A stretch of DNA of 64,000 nt. Origin: an uncultured bacterium. Lineage in GTDB: Bacteria; Calescibacteriota; Calescibacteriia; Calescibacteriales; Calescibacteriaceae. Below, piece by piece: positions 1-7,927 of the stretch. The DNA lies in NCBI GenBank assembly GCA_938036315.1, contig CALHPK010000007.1:52876-116875 (forward strand), written 5' to 3'. The notes under the pieces were generated by a model that was not told the origin of the DNA, did no database searches, and saw nothing but the letters and a program-made list of their open reading frames with translations. The position numbers and the translations under genes were made by a program. The stretch's first letter is position 1; every line of letters starts with the position of its first letter.

Positions 1-2
1 TA

Positions 3-374
3 AACACACCCATCAGCAAAGATCTAGAAAGAATCAGAAAAATCATCCAGAGACTGTTTCGCAAATACTTTGGGAAGGATACATATCTGCTCCTGAGTGC
101 TGAAGAAGAAGTAAATTATGTCATGGAAAAACTTAAAAATTACATAAAGTCACACGGAGGAGATATAAATGTCGTATCAGTAGATGATGAATCTGGCACA
201 GTTGTGGTCTCTATGGGTGGAGCTTGCTCGCTCTGCCCATCTGCTGTAGTGACAATGAAAGCCGGAATAAGAAGATTGCTAAATCAGTTCCTCCCCTGGA
301 TCAAAAAGGTCGAACCAGCAGAAGAACCCAAAGAACCTAAATTTGGCTTCAAACTTGCCCCAAAACCTAATTAA
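3..374 (+). CDS. NifU C-terminal-domain (Nfu-type) iron-sulfur scaffold protein, 5' partial
   Basis: The reading frame is open from the left edge of the window to the stop, so the gene probably begins outside. The NifU domain is clear: an SHGGD motif followed by GACSLCPSA, which supplies the CxxC cysteines that hold a transient Fe-S cluster in this family. An ATG at 123 would give 83 residues, but the residues just before it (AEEEVNYV) look like the normal first helix of the domain, so I read that Met as internal. The role, by family, is Fe-S cluster assembly or carriage. A proline/lysine-rich tail of about 20 residues follows the domain. What lies N-terminal to the domain is unknown. Confidence 0.75.
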   Translation, partial: NTPISKDLERIRKIIQRLFRKYFGKDTYLLLSAEEEVNYVMEKLKNYIKSHGGDINVVSVDDESGTVVVSMGGACSLCPSAVVTMKAGIRRLLNQFLPWIKKVEPAEEPKEPKFGFKLAPKPN

Positions 375-601
375 CACTTATCAGTCCAAAAACTCTGTAA
401 AATCCTTAAGAAAGGTAACGCTCCTCTTTTCAAACCTTATGATCTCCTCCTTTACCCACCATAATAAGTATAGAAAAAAGATCTTACAACAACCAAGGCA
501 GACCCCAAAACTAAATAGCAAAAAGTTTCACCCTCGATGAACAAAATCAAAAAATCTCTAACTTAAAAAGGCAATAAAAAATCGAGTAAAATTAAAAATC
601 A

Positions 602-1801
602 ATGAAGAAAAATCTCACTCCATTTTGTATCTTAATTCTGCTTTCTTATTGTAGCAAAAATTCAAGCCAACCTACCCCTCCCACAACTCAATTCTTCACT
701 CCCGTTTCATTTCCAATAGAAGTAGGAACAATCAATAACGGAAATCCCTTGTTCTTCTCAAAAAGCACAGATATATTTATAGCATTTGAGAACGGAGACA
801 TATTCCATTTCAACGTGACAGGATATATCAGGAAGTACAAGGAAAATTTTTCTGGCAAACTTGTAGGCATCATAGAAAGTAATCTTATCATTGAAGATGA
901 TCAGAAAATCATCATCCAATCTCCAATAGGAAAAAGGGAAGAAGTGATTTCTATGATTTCTAAAAATACCCTCTTCCACTTTATTTCCGCGTCCAAATTA
1001 GCGTATTACACAGATAAGAAAATAATGTTAAAATATAAAGTTGCAGGCACTTGGACTGAAGAACTTCTCACAGAACTAAACACTGAAAGTGAACCTACAA
1101 AAATTTTCGCAATTGAAGATGATAAGGGGGATTTAATTCTGTTTTGGAATGTCAATGGAGAAAATTACTGGTGGAGATCTGGTCAGCAAGGAATATTAGG
1201 TAGACACATTGAGAAAGAAAGACTTTCATTTTACTACTCCCCGTCTGCAGGCGGATACGTAGCAATAGTAACAAAAGAAACCTTCGGGAGCAAAAAAGAT
1301 ATAAAAGTAATATCAGACAAAGGAGAACTAAAAGATTATCTAATTGAAATTGCAGGTAACACCGCAATAATTATCATCCCTGAGGAAAAGTTCCCAACAA
1401 ATCTTACCATATACGCAGAGTATGAGGTCGTACCCGAAAGGCAAGATGATTTCATCATCTTCAAAACATCAAAAGATATTTACTTTATAGATATACATAA
1501 GGCAGATTTGGGTTTGTGCAAAACTTATCTCGGCAAGTATCACCAGTACTACTTCAAAAGAGAAATGGAGATCCCATATGCTTTATGCGACATCTCTGCT
1601 ACAAGCAACTCTGTATTTTATGCTATATCTTTGAAAACTTTTACAGATTTGGAACTTCTACTTTTCTGGGATTCTTATTTTCTCGGAAGCAAAATATTAC
1701 CGCCTTCTACTATATTCCTGACTATGTTAGAAGGAACTCCTTACATCTACTTAGTCAGAAACTCAAATCATAAAATATATTTAGATGTGTATAAGTGGTA
1801 A
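602..1801 (+). CDS. Unknown secreted protein, possible lipoprotein
   Basis: A 399-residue protein with a short lysine start, a hydrophobic stretch and Cys17 in LSYC, followed by a Ser/Thr/Pro-rich linker. This resembles a lipoprotein signal, but Tyr at -1 is a poor lipobox. The rest looks like alternating beta strands rich in aromatic and charged residues, with no motif I can name. It lies directly upstream of a second secreted protein of similar size and texture, which suggests a co-transcribed pair, possibly ancient paralogues. Function unknown. Confidence 0.6.
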   Translation: MKKNLTPFCILILLSYCSKNSSQPTPPTTQFFTPVSFPIEVGTINNGNPLFFSKSTDIFIAFENGDIFHFNVTGYIRKYKENFSGKLVGIIESNLIIEDDQKIIIQSPIGKREEVISMISKNTLFHFISASKLAYYTDKKIMLKYKVAGTWTEELLTELNTESEPTKIFAIEDDKGDLILFWNVNGENYWWRSGQQGILGRHIEKERLSFYYSPSAGGYVAIVTKETFGSKKDIKVISDKGELKDYLIEIAGNTAIIIIPEEKFPTNLTIYAEYEVVPERQDDFIIFKTSKDIYFIDIHKADLGLCKTYLGKYHQYYFKREMEIPYALCDISATSNSVFYAISLKTFTDLELLLFWDSYFLGSKILPPSTIFLTMLEGTPYIYLVRNSNHKIYLDVYKW

Positions 1802-1811
1802 AAATCGTAAT

Positions 1812-3065
1812 ATGATACTTCTCCTTTTATTATTTATCCTTGCATACCAGTCATGTGCTAAAACCACAAATGATCAAGATACTAAAATCAGATTTTACAC
1901 TTTAAGAACAAGCGGACTCTACCCCAAAATATTCAGTTGTATTGGTAAAAAAGAAGCTCTATGTATTTATTTCACCGCTGAAGATGGAACAATAAGATTC
2001 ACACCATTGGAAAGAATAGAGTTAGAGGAAGCTCCCCCTGCTTTCGTACCTGACAAAGGTTTAGCAATTCCTCTTATGTTCTCCGAAAAGATCACTGCAG
2101 TCATCCAAATTTCACAAGATCATATGGCACTTGGATACAGATTGATTTCAGGGGGGACTATAAATCTATCTGAATTCGTATCGTTCGCCTCAGCCAAAAA
2201 TGATGTTCTCCTGTTTGGGGATAACACCTATATAAAAATCGCATCCGAAAACACACAGATGCAAATCCCAAACGACAAAAACAACATAATAACAGATAAA
2301 GAACAAAAAACAATAGAAATAACAGGAAACTGGATGCCATGCTCAGATATTGTCATCACTAAAAAAGGTATCGAAGGAATTGTCTTCTCAAATACATTCT
2401 CAGGTATCCGTTATTTTCTCGTTCAAAGCAATTCGTTATCCACAGAATTTGTTGGTTGGAGAACATTCCAAGAAGACGCAACCTATACAGAATCTAAAAT
2501 ACCATATGTATTTTTAATAACTCTAAGCGAGGAAGCTTATCCATCCGTCGATTCGACAGATATCAATCCTTTATTCCCATTTGGATTTATCGACACAAAA
2601 AATGTATGGTTTTCTATCCAAAGATATGATATCCTACCGCCAAGGATAAAAATCAGGTACGTTGGAACTTCAAGAAAATTCGAACCTATCTGCTCCATAT
2701 CTTCAGACGGATCGAAAACTTTCGTATTTGCAGAAGATAAAACAGGCCTTTACATATTCCAAAGAAAGAGCAGATGGGAGTGGGTTGAAGAAAAAATAAC
2801 AGATAACTCTTACGGCTATCTTAACTCATTCATTTTCAACGGGACACCCTGCGCAATCTTCACGGGTAAAGATAATACTTTAAAGGTAACTTGTAAAATA
2901 AGTGGGGCATGGAAAATAAAAACTATAGACCCAGATGAATTTTCGGGAATAAATCTTTATACGTTTCAAGAAAATTCAAGATTACACATTGTATATAATC
3001 TGATCAGAAGCAAGCCACTTATAAGATATGCACAAATTTACATTGATAGCCTCTTTTCAGAGTGA
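1812..3065 (+). CDS. Unknown secreted protein, possible lipoprotein
   Basis: I chose the ATG at 1812 (417 residues). An earlier ATG at 1785 would overlap the previous gene by 17 bases and put nine polar residues before a good signal sequence. From 1812 the protein begins with a leucine-rich hydrophobic core and Cys15 in YQSC, so it is probably exported and perhaps lipidated, though the lipobox is imperfect. The remainder appears beta-rich with scattered cysteines. It begins 10 bases after the preceding unknown gene and ends 10 bases before the SGNH hydrolase gene, so the run from 602 to 4912 looks like one operon. No function can be assigned. Confidence 0.6.
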   Translation: MILLLLLFILAYQSCAKTTNDQDTKIRFYTLRTSGLYPKIFSCIGKKEALCIYFTAEDGTIRFTPLERIELEEAPPAFVPDKGLAIPLMFSEKITAVIQISQDHMALGYRLISGGTINLSEFVSFASAKNDVLLFGDNTYIKIASENTQMQIPNDKNNIITDKEQKTIEITGNWMPCSDIVITKKGIEGIVFSNTFSGIRYFLVQSNSLSTEFVGWRTFQEDATYTESKIPYVFLITLSEEAYPSVDSTDINPLFPFGFIDTKNVWFSIQRYDILPPRIKIRYVGTSRKFEPICSISSDGSKTFVFAEDKTGLYIFQRKSRWEWVEEKITDNSYGYLNSFIFNGTPCAIFTGKDNTLKVTCKISGAWKIKTIDPDEFSGINLYTFQENSRLHIVYNLIRSKPLIRYAQIYIDSLFSE

Positions 3066-3075
3066 GGATTAAAAT

Positions 3076-4074
3076 ATGCTCTTTATCACCCATCTGTTAC
3101 TAATCAGTATCTATATATATGACGATATTTTGGGATGGAGAATGGCTCCTAATATTAAAGAATATGCTCCACCGCATCTGGGATTTCCTCAATTTGTCCT
3201 TCAAACTAACTCTGATGGATTTAGAATCCCCCATGAAGCTGATGATATCCCTTTAGAAAAGAAAAGATTAGCCATACTTGGAGATTCAGTCTGCTTAGGA
3301 TATGGACTCAAATTAGAAGAAACAGTAGGTAAGGTAATAGAAACTCTGTCAGAAAACAAAATAATCTCATTGAATATGTCTGTAGTCGGATACTCTACTG
3401 ATCAGCAACTACTCGTACTAGAAAGATATGGGAAAAAATATAAACCTGATTATGTTTTATTTTGCTTGTTTACAAATGATATTACAACTTTACTTGACTC
3501 ATATCCAACTGAGAATGGCAGGGGCAAACCAGTTTTTTCGCTTGAAAACGGTAAGCTTTTGTTAAAAAATGTTCCAGTTGAAGGTAAATCTTTGTATCCT
3601 GATAGATATTATGATATGGTCGAATTCATTTATGGTAAGTACCCTGCTATACTATTCAAAAGGGGAAAAGAATTAAATCGTCTTGAGGTTATCCTTGATC
3701 TACTATCAAAAGAGATATTTAGAAAGTTTATCAGAATCAGGCATAAAAAACTTGTAGATTACTATATTGATCTTCTTTCTGCAATTATTTTGAGAGCAAA
3801 AAACTTCTGCGACGAAATTGGATGTAAGATAATTTTAGCCCTCATCCCGGATTCGAATCAAACTATAGGTAGACTTCCAAACGCAGATATGGTATACAAC
3901 TTGATACACAGAAAAATAAACTTTGTTGATGTGATAAAAATCAAACTATCTTCAAAGGATTTCTTCCCTAAAAATCTCCACCCAAACTCATCTGGTCACA
4001 AAAAAATGGCTGAACAGATATTTCAGGTACTAAAAAACTTACTCAAAGACTATGAAAAAAATAATGGGAATTAA
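3076..4074 (+). CDS. SGNH/GDSL-family hydrolase
   Basis: A 332-residue protein of the SGNH hydrolase superfamily (esterases and acyl-group hydrolases). Block I is GDSVCLGYG with nucleophile Ser71. The Asn block is present as FTNDI. The C-terminal catalytic His is in NLHPNSSGH (His302). The Asp usually three residues before that His is replaced by Lys299, so the triad may be a dyad or use another acid. A hydrophobic N-terminus suggests membrane attachment or export. A GAGG-type ribosome site precedes the ATG. Its 3' end overlaps the following methyltransferase gene by 23 bases, implying co-expression. A role in deacylating or acylating an envelope polymer is plausible but inferred. Confidence 0.75.
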   Translation: MLFITHLLLISIYIYDDILGWRMAPNIKEYAPPHLGFPQFVLQTNSDGFRIPHEADDIPLEKKRLAILGDSVCLGYGLKLEETVGKVIETLSENKIISLNMSVVGYSTDQQLLVLERYGKKYKPDYVLFCLFTNDITTLLDSYPTENGRGKPVFSLENGKLLLKNVPVEGKSLYPDRYYDMVEFIYGKYPAILFKRGKELNRLEVILDLLSKEIFRKFIRIRHKKLVDYYIDLLSAIILRAKNFCDEIGCKIILALIPDSNQTIGRLPNADMVYNLIHRKINFVDVIKIKLSSKDFFPKNLHPNSSGHKKMAEQIFQVLKNLLKDYEKNNGN

Positions 4075-4912
4075 AGCTCTTCTGAAAAGATCAAGAAAAA
4101 TGGCTTTTGATAAACTTAAATACAATAGCTCTTACATAAGTGCAAAAGACAAAGAAATAATAATATACAAGGATTTACTCAACACCATAACGAGAAGAAA
4201 AAGAGCAAACTTAACTCTTGATATTGGCTGTGGATATGGAAGGTTCGCAAAATTATTGTCAGATAAAAAAGTGTCAACTACAATAATTTGTGCAGACATA
4301 TCAAAGAATGCGTTAAAATCTTCAATAAAATATCTGAAAAATAGAAAAAATATATTTTTTGTAAATGCTGATGCAGAAAACCTACCATTCAAAAATAATA
4401 TCTTTGACTTAGTACTATGCATAGAAGTCATATCCTACACAGATAACCCAGGTAAAGTCCTCTCTCAGATATACAGAGTAATGAAAGAATACGGTACACT
4501 TCTTATCTCCGTAGAAAATAAATATGGAGGAATAGTCTGTGACCCATATATAAAAAAGAAAGAATTAGAATCTATCATAACTAAAGGAGAAAGAAAAGAT
4601 GTTAAATATTTTACAACTGCTGAACTAGACAAACTTCTCAGAAAAAATGGCTTCAGAGTTATATCTTGCGAAAAATTCGGATTTACATACAGTGGTATCT
4701 TTCAGAGATTTCTTCCTCTGAAACATACAGAGATCCTAAGGCTTGAGAGGATATGCAGAAAAGACAAGGTTTTGTCAGAACTTGGGAGAGGAATATTTTC
4801 TATCTGTTCTGCGGAGCCACCAGTGAACAAAACTACAAAAAGAAAGAAGGCTCTAAATTATTCATACCGGAATTCAAAAATTAAACCTAAAAGAAAATCA
4901 CATTCAAGATAA
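4052..4912 (+). CDS. Class I SAM-dependent methyltransferase
   Basis: A 286-residue protein with a Rossmann methyltransferase core: motif I LDIGCGYG for SAM binding, an acidic residue at the end of strand 2 (CADIS) and the post-II motif FDLVLCIEV. The substrate cannot be told from sequence. The C-terminus is a highly basic tail with many Lys/Arg. It is the last gene of the 602-4912 run, and its end overlaps the convergent symporter gene by 26 bases. An internal ATG at 4064 is an alternative start. Confidence 0.75.
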   Translation: MKKIMGIKALLKRSRKMAFDKLKYNSSYISAKDKEIIIYKDLLNTITRRKRANLTLDIGCGYGRFAKLLSDKKVSTTIICADISKNALKSSIKYLKNRKNIFFVNADAENLPFKNNIFDLVLCIEVISYTDNPGKVLSQIYRVMKEYGTLLISVENKYGGIVCDPYIKKKELESIITKGERKDVKYFTTAELDKLLRKNGFRVISCEKFGFTYSGIFQRFLPLKHTEILRLERICRKDKVLSELGRGIFSICSAEPPVNKTTKRKKALNYSYRNSKIKPKRKSHSR

Positions 4913-6575
4913 TAAGAACAACAATAGATACAATAGCCCATAACTCTGGTCTTTTGTGAATAGGGACTTTGACAACTGAATATTTATTAATCTCCTCGGT
5001 TTCTTCTTTATCTTCTTCTAGTCCTCTCACCAGACCTCTCAATTCACTCACTGGTTTTGGCTTAGTAAAAGCTGAGATAACTATGGTAACGATAAATGTC
5101 GCAAGCCATCCCCACCATGCTCTCCATAAATTCAAACTCATCTCGGACGGATTACTATAGAAGGTAATATATTCTGGCGGAATTAGTTTTACTCTCACAC
5201 CCAGAAAAAGAAAAAATGAAACCACCATCCCAACAACTAATCCCCAAAAAGCACCAGACGGAGTAATTCTCTTTGAAAACATACCAAGCAGAATAGTTGC
5301 AAATAAAGGAGCATTAACCCAAGAAAATATTGCCTGAATATAGTCCATAATTGTCGGGAATTTCATAGCCCAATAAGCAGCTACAACTGCTATCAAGATT
5401 CCAACTATAGTGGAAATCCTCCCAACTAAAACTAGTTCTTTCTCTGACGCAGAAGGCCTAAAAAGTGGTTTGTAAATATCTTGAGCAAAAACAGTATTAA
5501 ATGCTGTTATATTTCCTGCTTGCCCAGCCATAAATCCGGCAAGAAGAGCAGTAATCCCCAGACCAATAAGTCCCGGAGTGAAATATCTTGCCATAAGAGC
5601 GGGCAGAGCCGAATCAATGATCAAATTTCCATTCTCATCCTGAAGCAATTGGATTTCGCCTTTTTCGATCATTAAAGCAACCATCATCCCACCGAAGGTA
5701 ACGACAAAAGGAAGAGCAGCCTTGAAGAAAGATGCTATCACGGGAGCGAGCCGAGCCGAATTCATATCAGAGGCAGAAAAAACCCTTTGAATAACCAAAA
5801 AGTCAGTTGTCCAATATCCAAATGAAAGGACAAAAGCAAGCCCTAAAATTATCCCCCAAAAATCTATCCCCATAGGGTTCAGATCGGGAGATGAAATAGA
5901 ACGCCAAAGTGAGGTAACATTCTCGGGAACCTCCTTAAAAAAGGAAAATCCACCAAAATCTAAAATGCCTAAAATCCCAACAAGCACCAGCCCGAACCAC
6001 ACCAGAAAAAACTGGATGACTTCTGTAAAAACCGCTGACATAAGTCCGCCCAACGCTACATATATAGCTACAGTTAGAGCAGAAACCCACATGCTAATAT
6101 GCCAGTTCCACCCTAAAATTATCTTGAATATCAAAGCCATAAGATATATATTCACCCCTGACATAAGGAGTGTCATTATAGCAAATGAAAAAGCATTAAC
6201 AATCCGTGTTCTCTCATCAAACCTAAACTTCAAGTAGGTTGGCACAGAAACTATCTTCTTTTTGTAATAAAACGGCATCATAAATATCCCCAAAAAGAGC
6301 ATAGCAGGAACAGCTCCAATCCAATAAAAGTGAGCAGTAAGTATCCCGTATTTGACCGAAGCACCGGTCCAACCTAATATTTCAAGAGAGCCAAGATTAG
6401 CAGAAAGGAAAGCAAAAGCGGTAACCCACGCGGAGTTTCTCCTCCCAGCTAGAAAAAAATCCTCTTGGCCTCCAGTCCATCTTCTCAGATAAAACCCAAC
6501 CCCCAATATAAGAACAAAATAAATAAAAATAATTAGCCAATCAACAAACTTCAACTCAATCAACATTGTTTCCAT
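4887..6575 (-). CDS. Sodium/solute symporter, SSS (SLC5-like) family
   Basis: A 562-residue integral membrane protein with about 13-14 predicted transmembrane helices. The N-terminal DFFLAGRR signature and GWTGASVKYG region are typical of sodium:solute symporters related to SGLT transporters, which import sugars, amino acids or organic acids with sodium. A TTG at 6626 extends the frame by 17 residues, but the ATG at 6575 starts just before the first helix and matches family length better. The C-terminus has a charged stretch with a Glu-rich loop before a last helix. The gene converges on the methyltransferase at 4052-4912. Substrate unknown. Confidence 0.85.
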   Translation of the reverse strand: METMLIELKFVDWLIIFIYFVLILGVGFYLRRWTGGQEDFFLAGRRNSAWVTAFAFLSANLGSLEILGWTGASVKYGILTAHFYWIGAVPAMLFLGIFMMPFYYKKKIVSVPTYLKFRFDERTRIVNAFSFAIMTLLMSGVNIYLMALIFKIILGWNWHISMWVSALTVAIYVALGGLMSAVFTEVIQFFLVWFGLVLVGILGILDFGGFSFFKEVPENVTSLWRSISSPDLNPMGIDFWGIILGLAFVLSFGYWTTDFLVIQRVFSASDMNSARLAPVIASFFKAALPFVVTFGGMMVALMIEKGEIQLLQDENGNLIIDSALPALMARYFTPGLIGLGITALLAGFMAGQAGNITAFNTVFAQDIYKPLFRPSASEKELVLVGRISTIVGILIAVVAAYWAMKFPTIMDYIQAIFSWVNAPLFATILLGMFSKRITPSGAFWGLVVGMVVSFFLFLGVRVKLIPPEYITFYSNPSEMSLNLWRAWWGWLATFIVTIVISAFTKPKPVSELRGLVRGLEEDKEETEEINKYSVVKVPIHKRPELWAIVSIVVLIILNVIFF

Positions 6576-6717
6576 ATTTCTCAATTTAACATCTGAAATT
6601 AAAATTTTCGTAAACCTCAAATTCAAATCTTTATCTAAAGCTTAAGTTTTTTCCTAACATTCCGATCTTTTCATATTGGGGTGAAGGTTCTTTCCTCTGA
6701 AAAGGGGGAAAGAGCCA

Positions 6718-6957
6718 ATGAAGTGTGTAAGATGTGGAGGATTAGTTGTATCTGACTTTATAATGACTTATGAAGGAGGCCTAAACCTTCTAAAATGTAC
6801 CTTATGCGGAAGAATTACTGATACTCTTTGCGAAATCAATAGAGCAAATCCACCGAGACCGCCAGAGAGAAGAGGAAGAAAACCAAACTTCGCGCTAAAA
6901 GAAATTAAAAGAAAACTTATATCTAGAAGAAGAAGAAAAATCTTCGCCAGCAATTAA
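6718..6957 (+). CDS. Small zinc-ribbon protein
   Basis: A 79-residue protein with two CxxC pairs (CVRCGG near the start, CTLCG near residue 27), spaced as in a zinc ribbon, followed by a proline/arginine-rich linker and a strongly basic C-terminus. A ribosome site (AAGGGGGAAAG) precedes the ATG. The basic tail suggests nucleic-acid or ribosome association, but that is inference. It stands alone between the divergent symporter gene and the epimerase gene. Function unknown. Confidence 0.6.
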   Translation: MKCVRCGGLVVSDFIMTYEGGLNLLKCTLCGRITDTLCEINRANPPRPPERRGRKPNFALKEIKRKLISRRRRKIFASN

Positions 6958-7012
6958 ACAACTAAAAACAGAAATTAGCGCGTAGTCTCTAAAAATATTT
7001 AAAATTTGAGTT

Positions 7013-7927
7013 ATGATAATAATCTCTGGCGGAACAGGACTTATAGGAAGAAACATTCTAAAAAGATTAGAAAACGAGAGAATAATCCTTATAACACGCA
7101 GCAAAGAAAAAGCAGAAAAAATTATAGGCAACCTTAAATCAGATATAGAATTTTTAGACTGGACTGAAATTCTTGAAGAAAGATGGATACAAAAAATAAG
7201 AACAGAAAAAGAAAAAATAATAATTAATCTCGCTGGCGAAAATATAGGAAGTCCCTGGAGATCTCCAAATAAAAAACTTAATGTGCTGAGAAGCAGAATT
7301 GAATCAACAGAAAGAATCGTCTACCTAGCCAACAACATAAATGCTCATAACCTTATAAACGCTTCAGCAATAGGATACTATGGAGATACAGGAGAAGAAG
7401 AAAAAGACGAAAACTCTCCGCCGGGGAACATGTTCCTTTCTGATGTCTGTGTGAAGTGGGAAAATGAAGCCAAAAAATCCAAAACCCCACTCACAATAAC
7501 AAGAATAGGAGTTGTTATATCAAAAGAGGCAAAAATAATAACATCCTCCCTAACTCCATTTTTTGTAATCAATCCATTCGGAAAAGGAGAAAATTACATC
7601 TCATGGATACACATTGAAGACCTCACCGAAATTTTCTTAAAGTGTATGAAAAATGAGATAGGTATCAGTGGCAAAACAAAAATTATAAACTGCGTAGCCC
7701 CACAGTATACTAAAGCAAAAGAGTTCATAAAAACCATAGCTAAAATAAAGAAGAAGCCAATCTTAAACATACCTCAGTTTATACTAGAAGTTATCCTCGG
7801 AAAAGATTTCGTCTCAGAAACAATAAAAGTAAGTCAAAAAATAAAATCAATATACCTTCAGAACAATTTTAAATTCAAGTTCCCAGGAATAAAAGAGGCA
7901 TTAGAAAACATCCTATCGCGAAGCTAA
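7013..7927 (+). CDS. TIGR01777-type NAD(P)-dependent epimerase/SDR protein (YfcH/SDR39U1-like)
   Basis: A 304-residue extended short-chain dehydrogenase. The N-terminal GGTGLIG is the glycine-rich dinucleotide motif. NLAGENIG and the region around ASAIGYYGD (with an active-site Tyr), followed by SDVCVKWE, match the YfcH/SDR39U1 branch. The physiological substrate of that family is not established. Its length is typical. The 3' end overlaps the convergent lon gene by 15 bases. Confidence 0.8.
   Translation: MIIISGGTGLIGRNILKRLENERIILITRSKEKAEKIIGNLKSDIEFLDWTEILEERWIQKIRTEKEKIIINLAGENIGSPWRSPNKKLNVLRSRIESTERIVYLANNINAHNLINASAIGYYGDTGEEEKDENSPPGNMFLSDVCVKWENEAKKSKTPLTITRIGVVISKEAKIITSSLTPFFVINPFGKGENYISWIHIEDLTEIFLKCMKNEIGISGKTKIINCVAPQYTKAKEFIKTIAKIKKKPILNIPQFILEVILGKDFVSETIKVSQKIKSIYLQNNFKFKFPGIKEALENILSRS

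Noticed and set aside
343..540. 65-residue frame overlapping the NifU-domain gene
   Set aside because: It overlaps a conserved gene in another frame and lacks a ribosome site.
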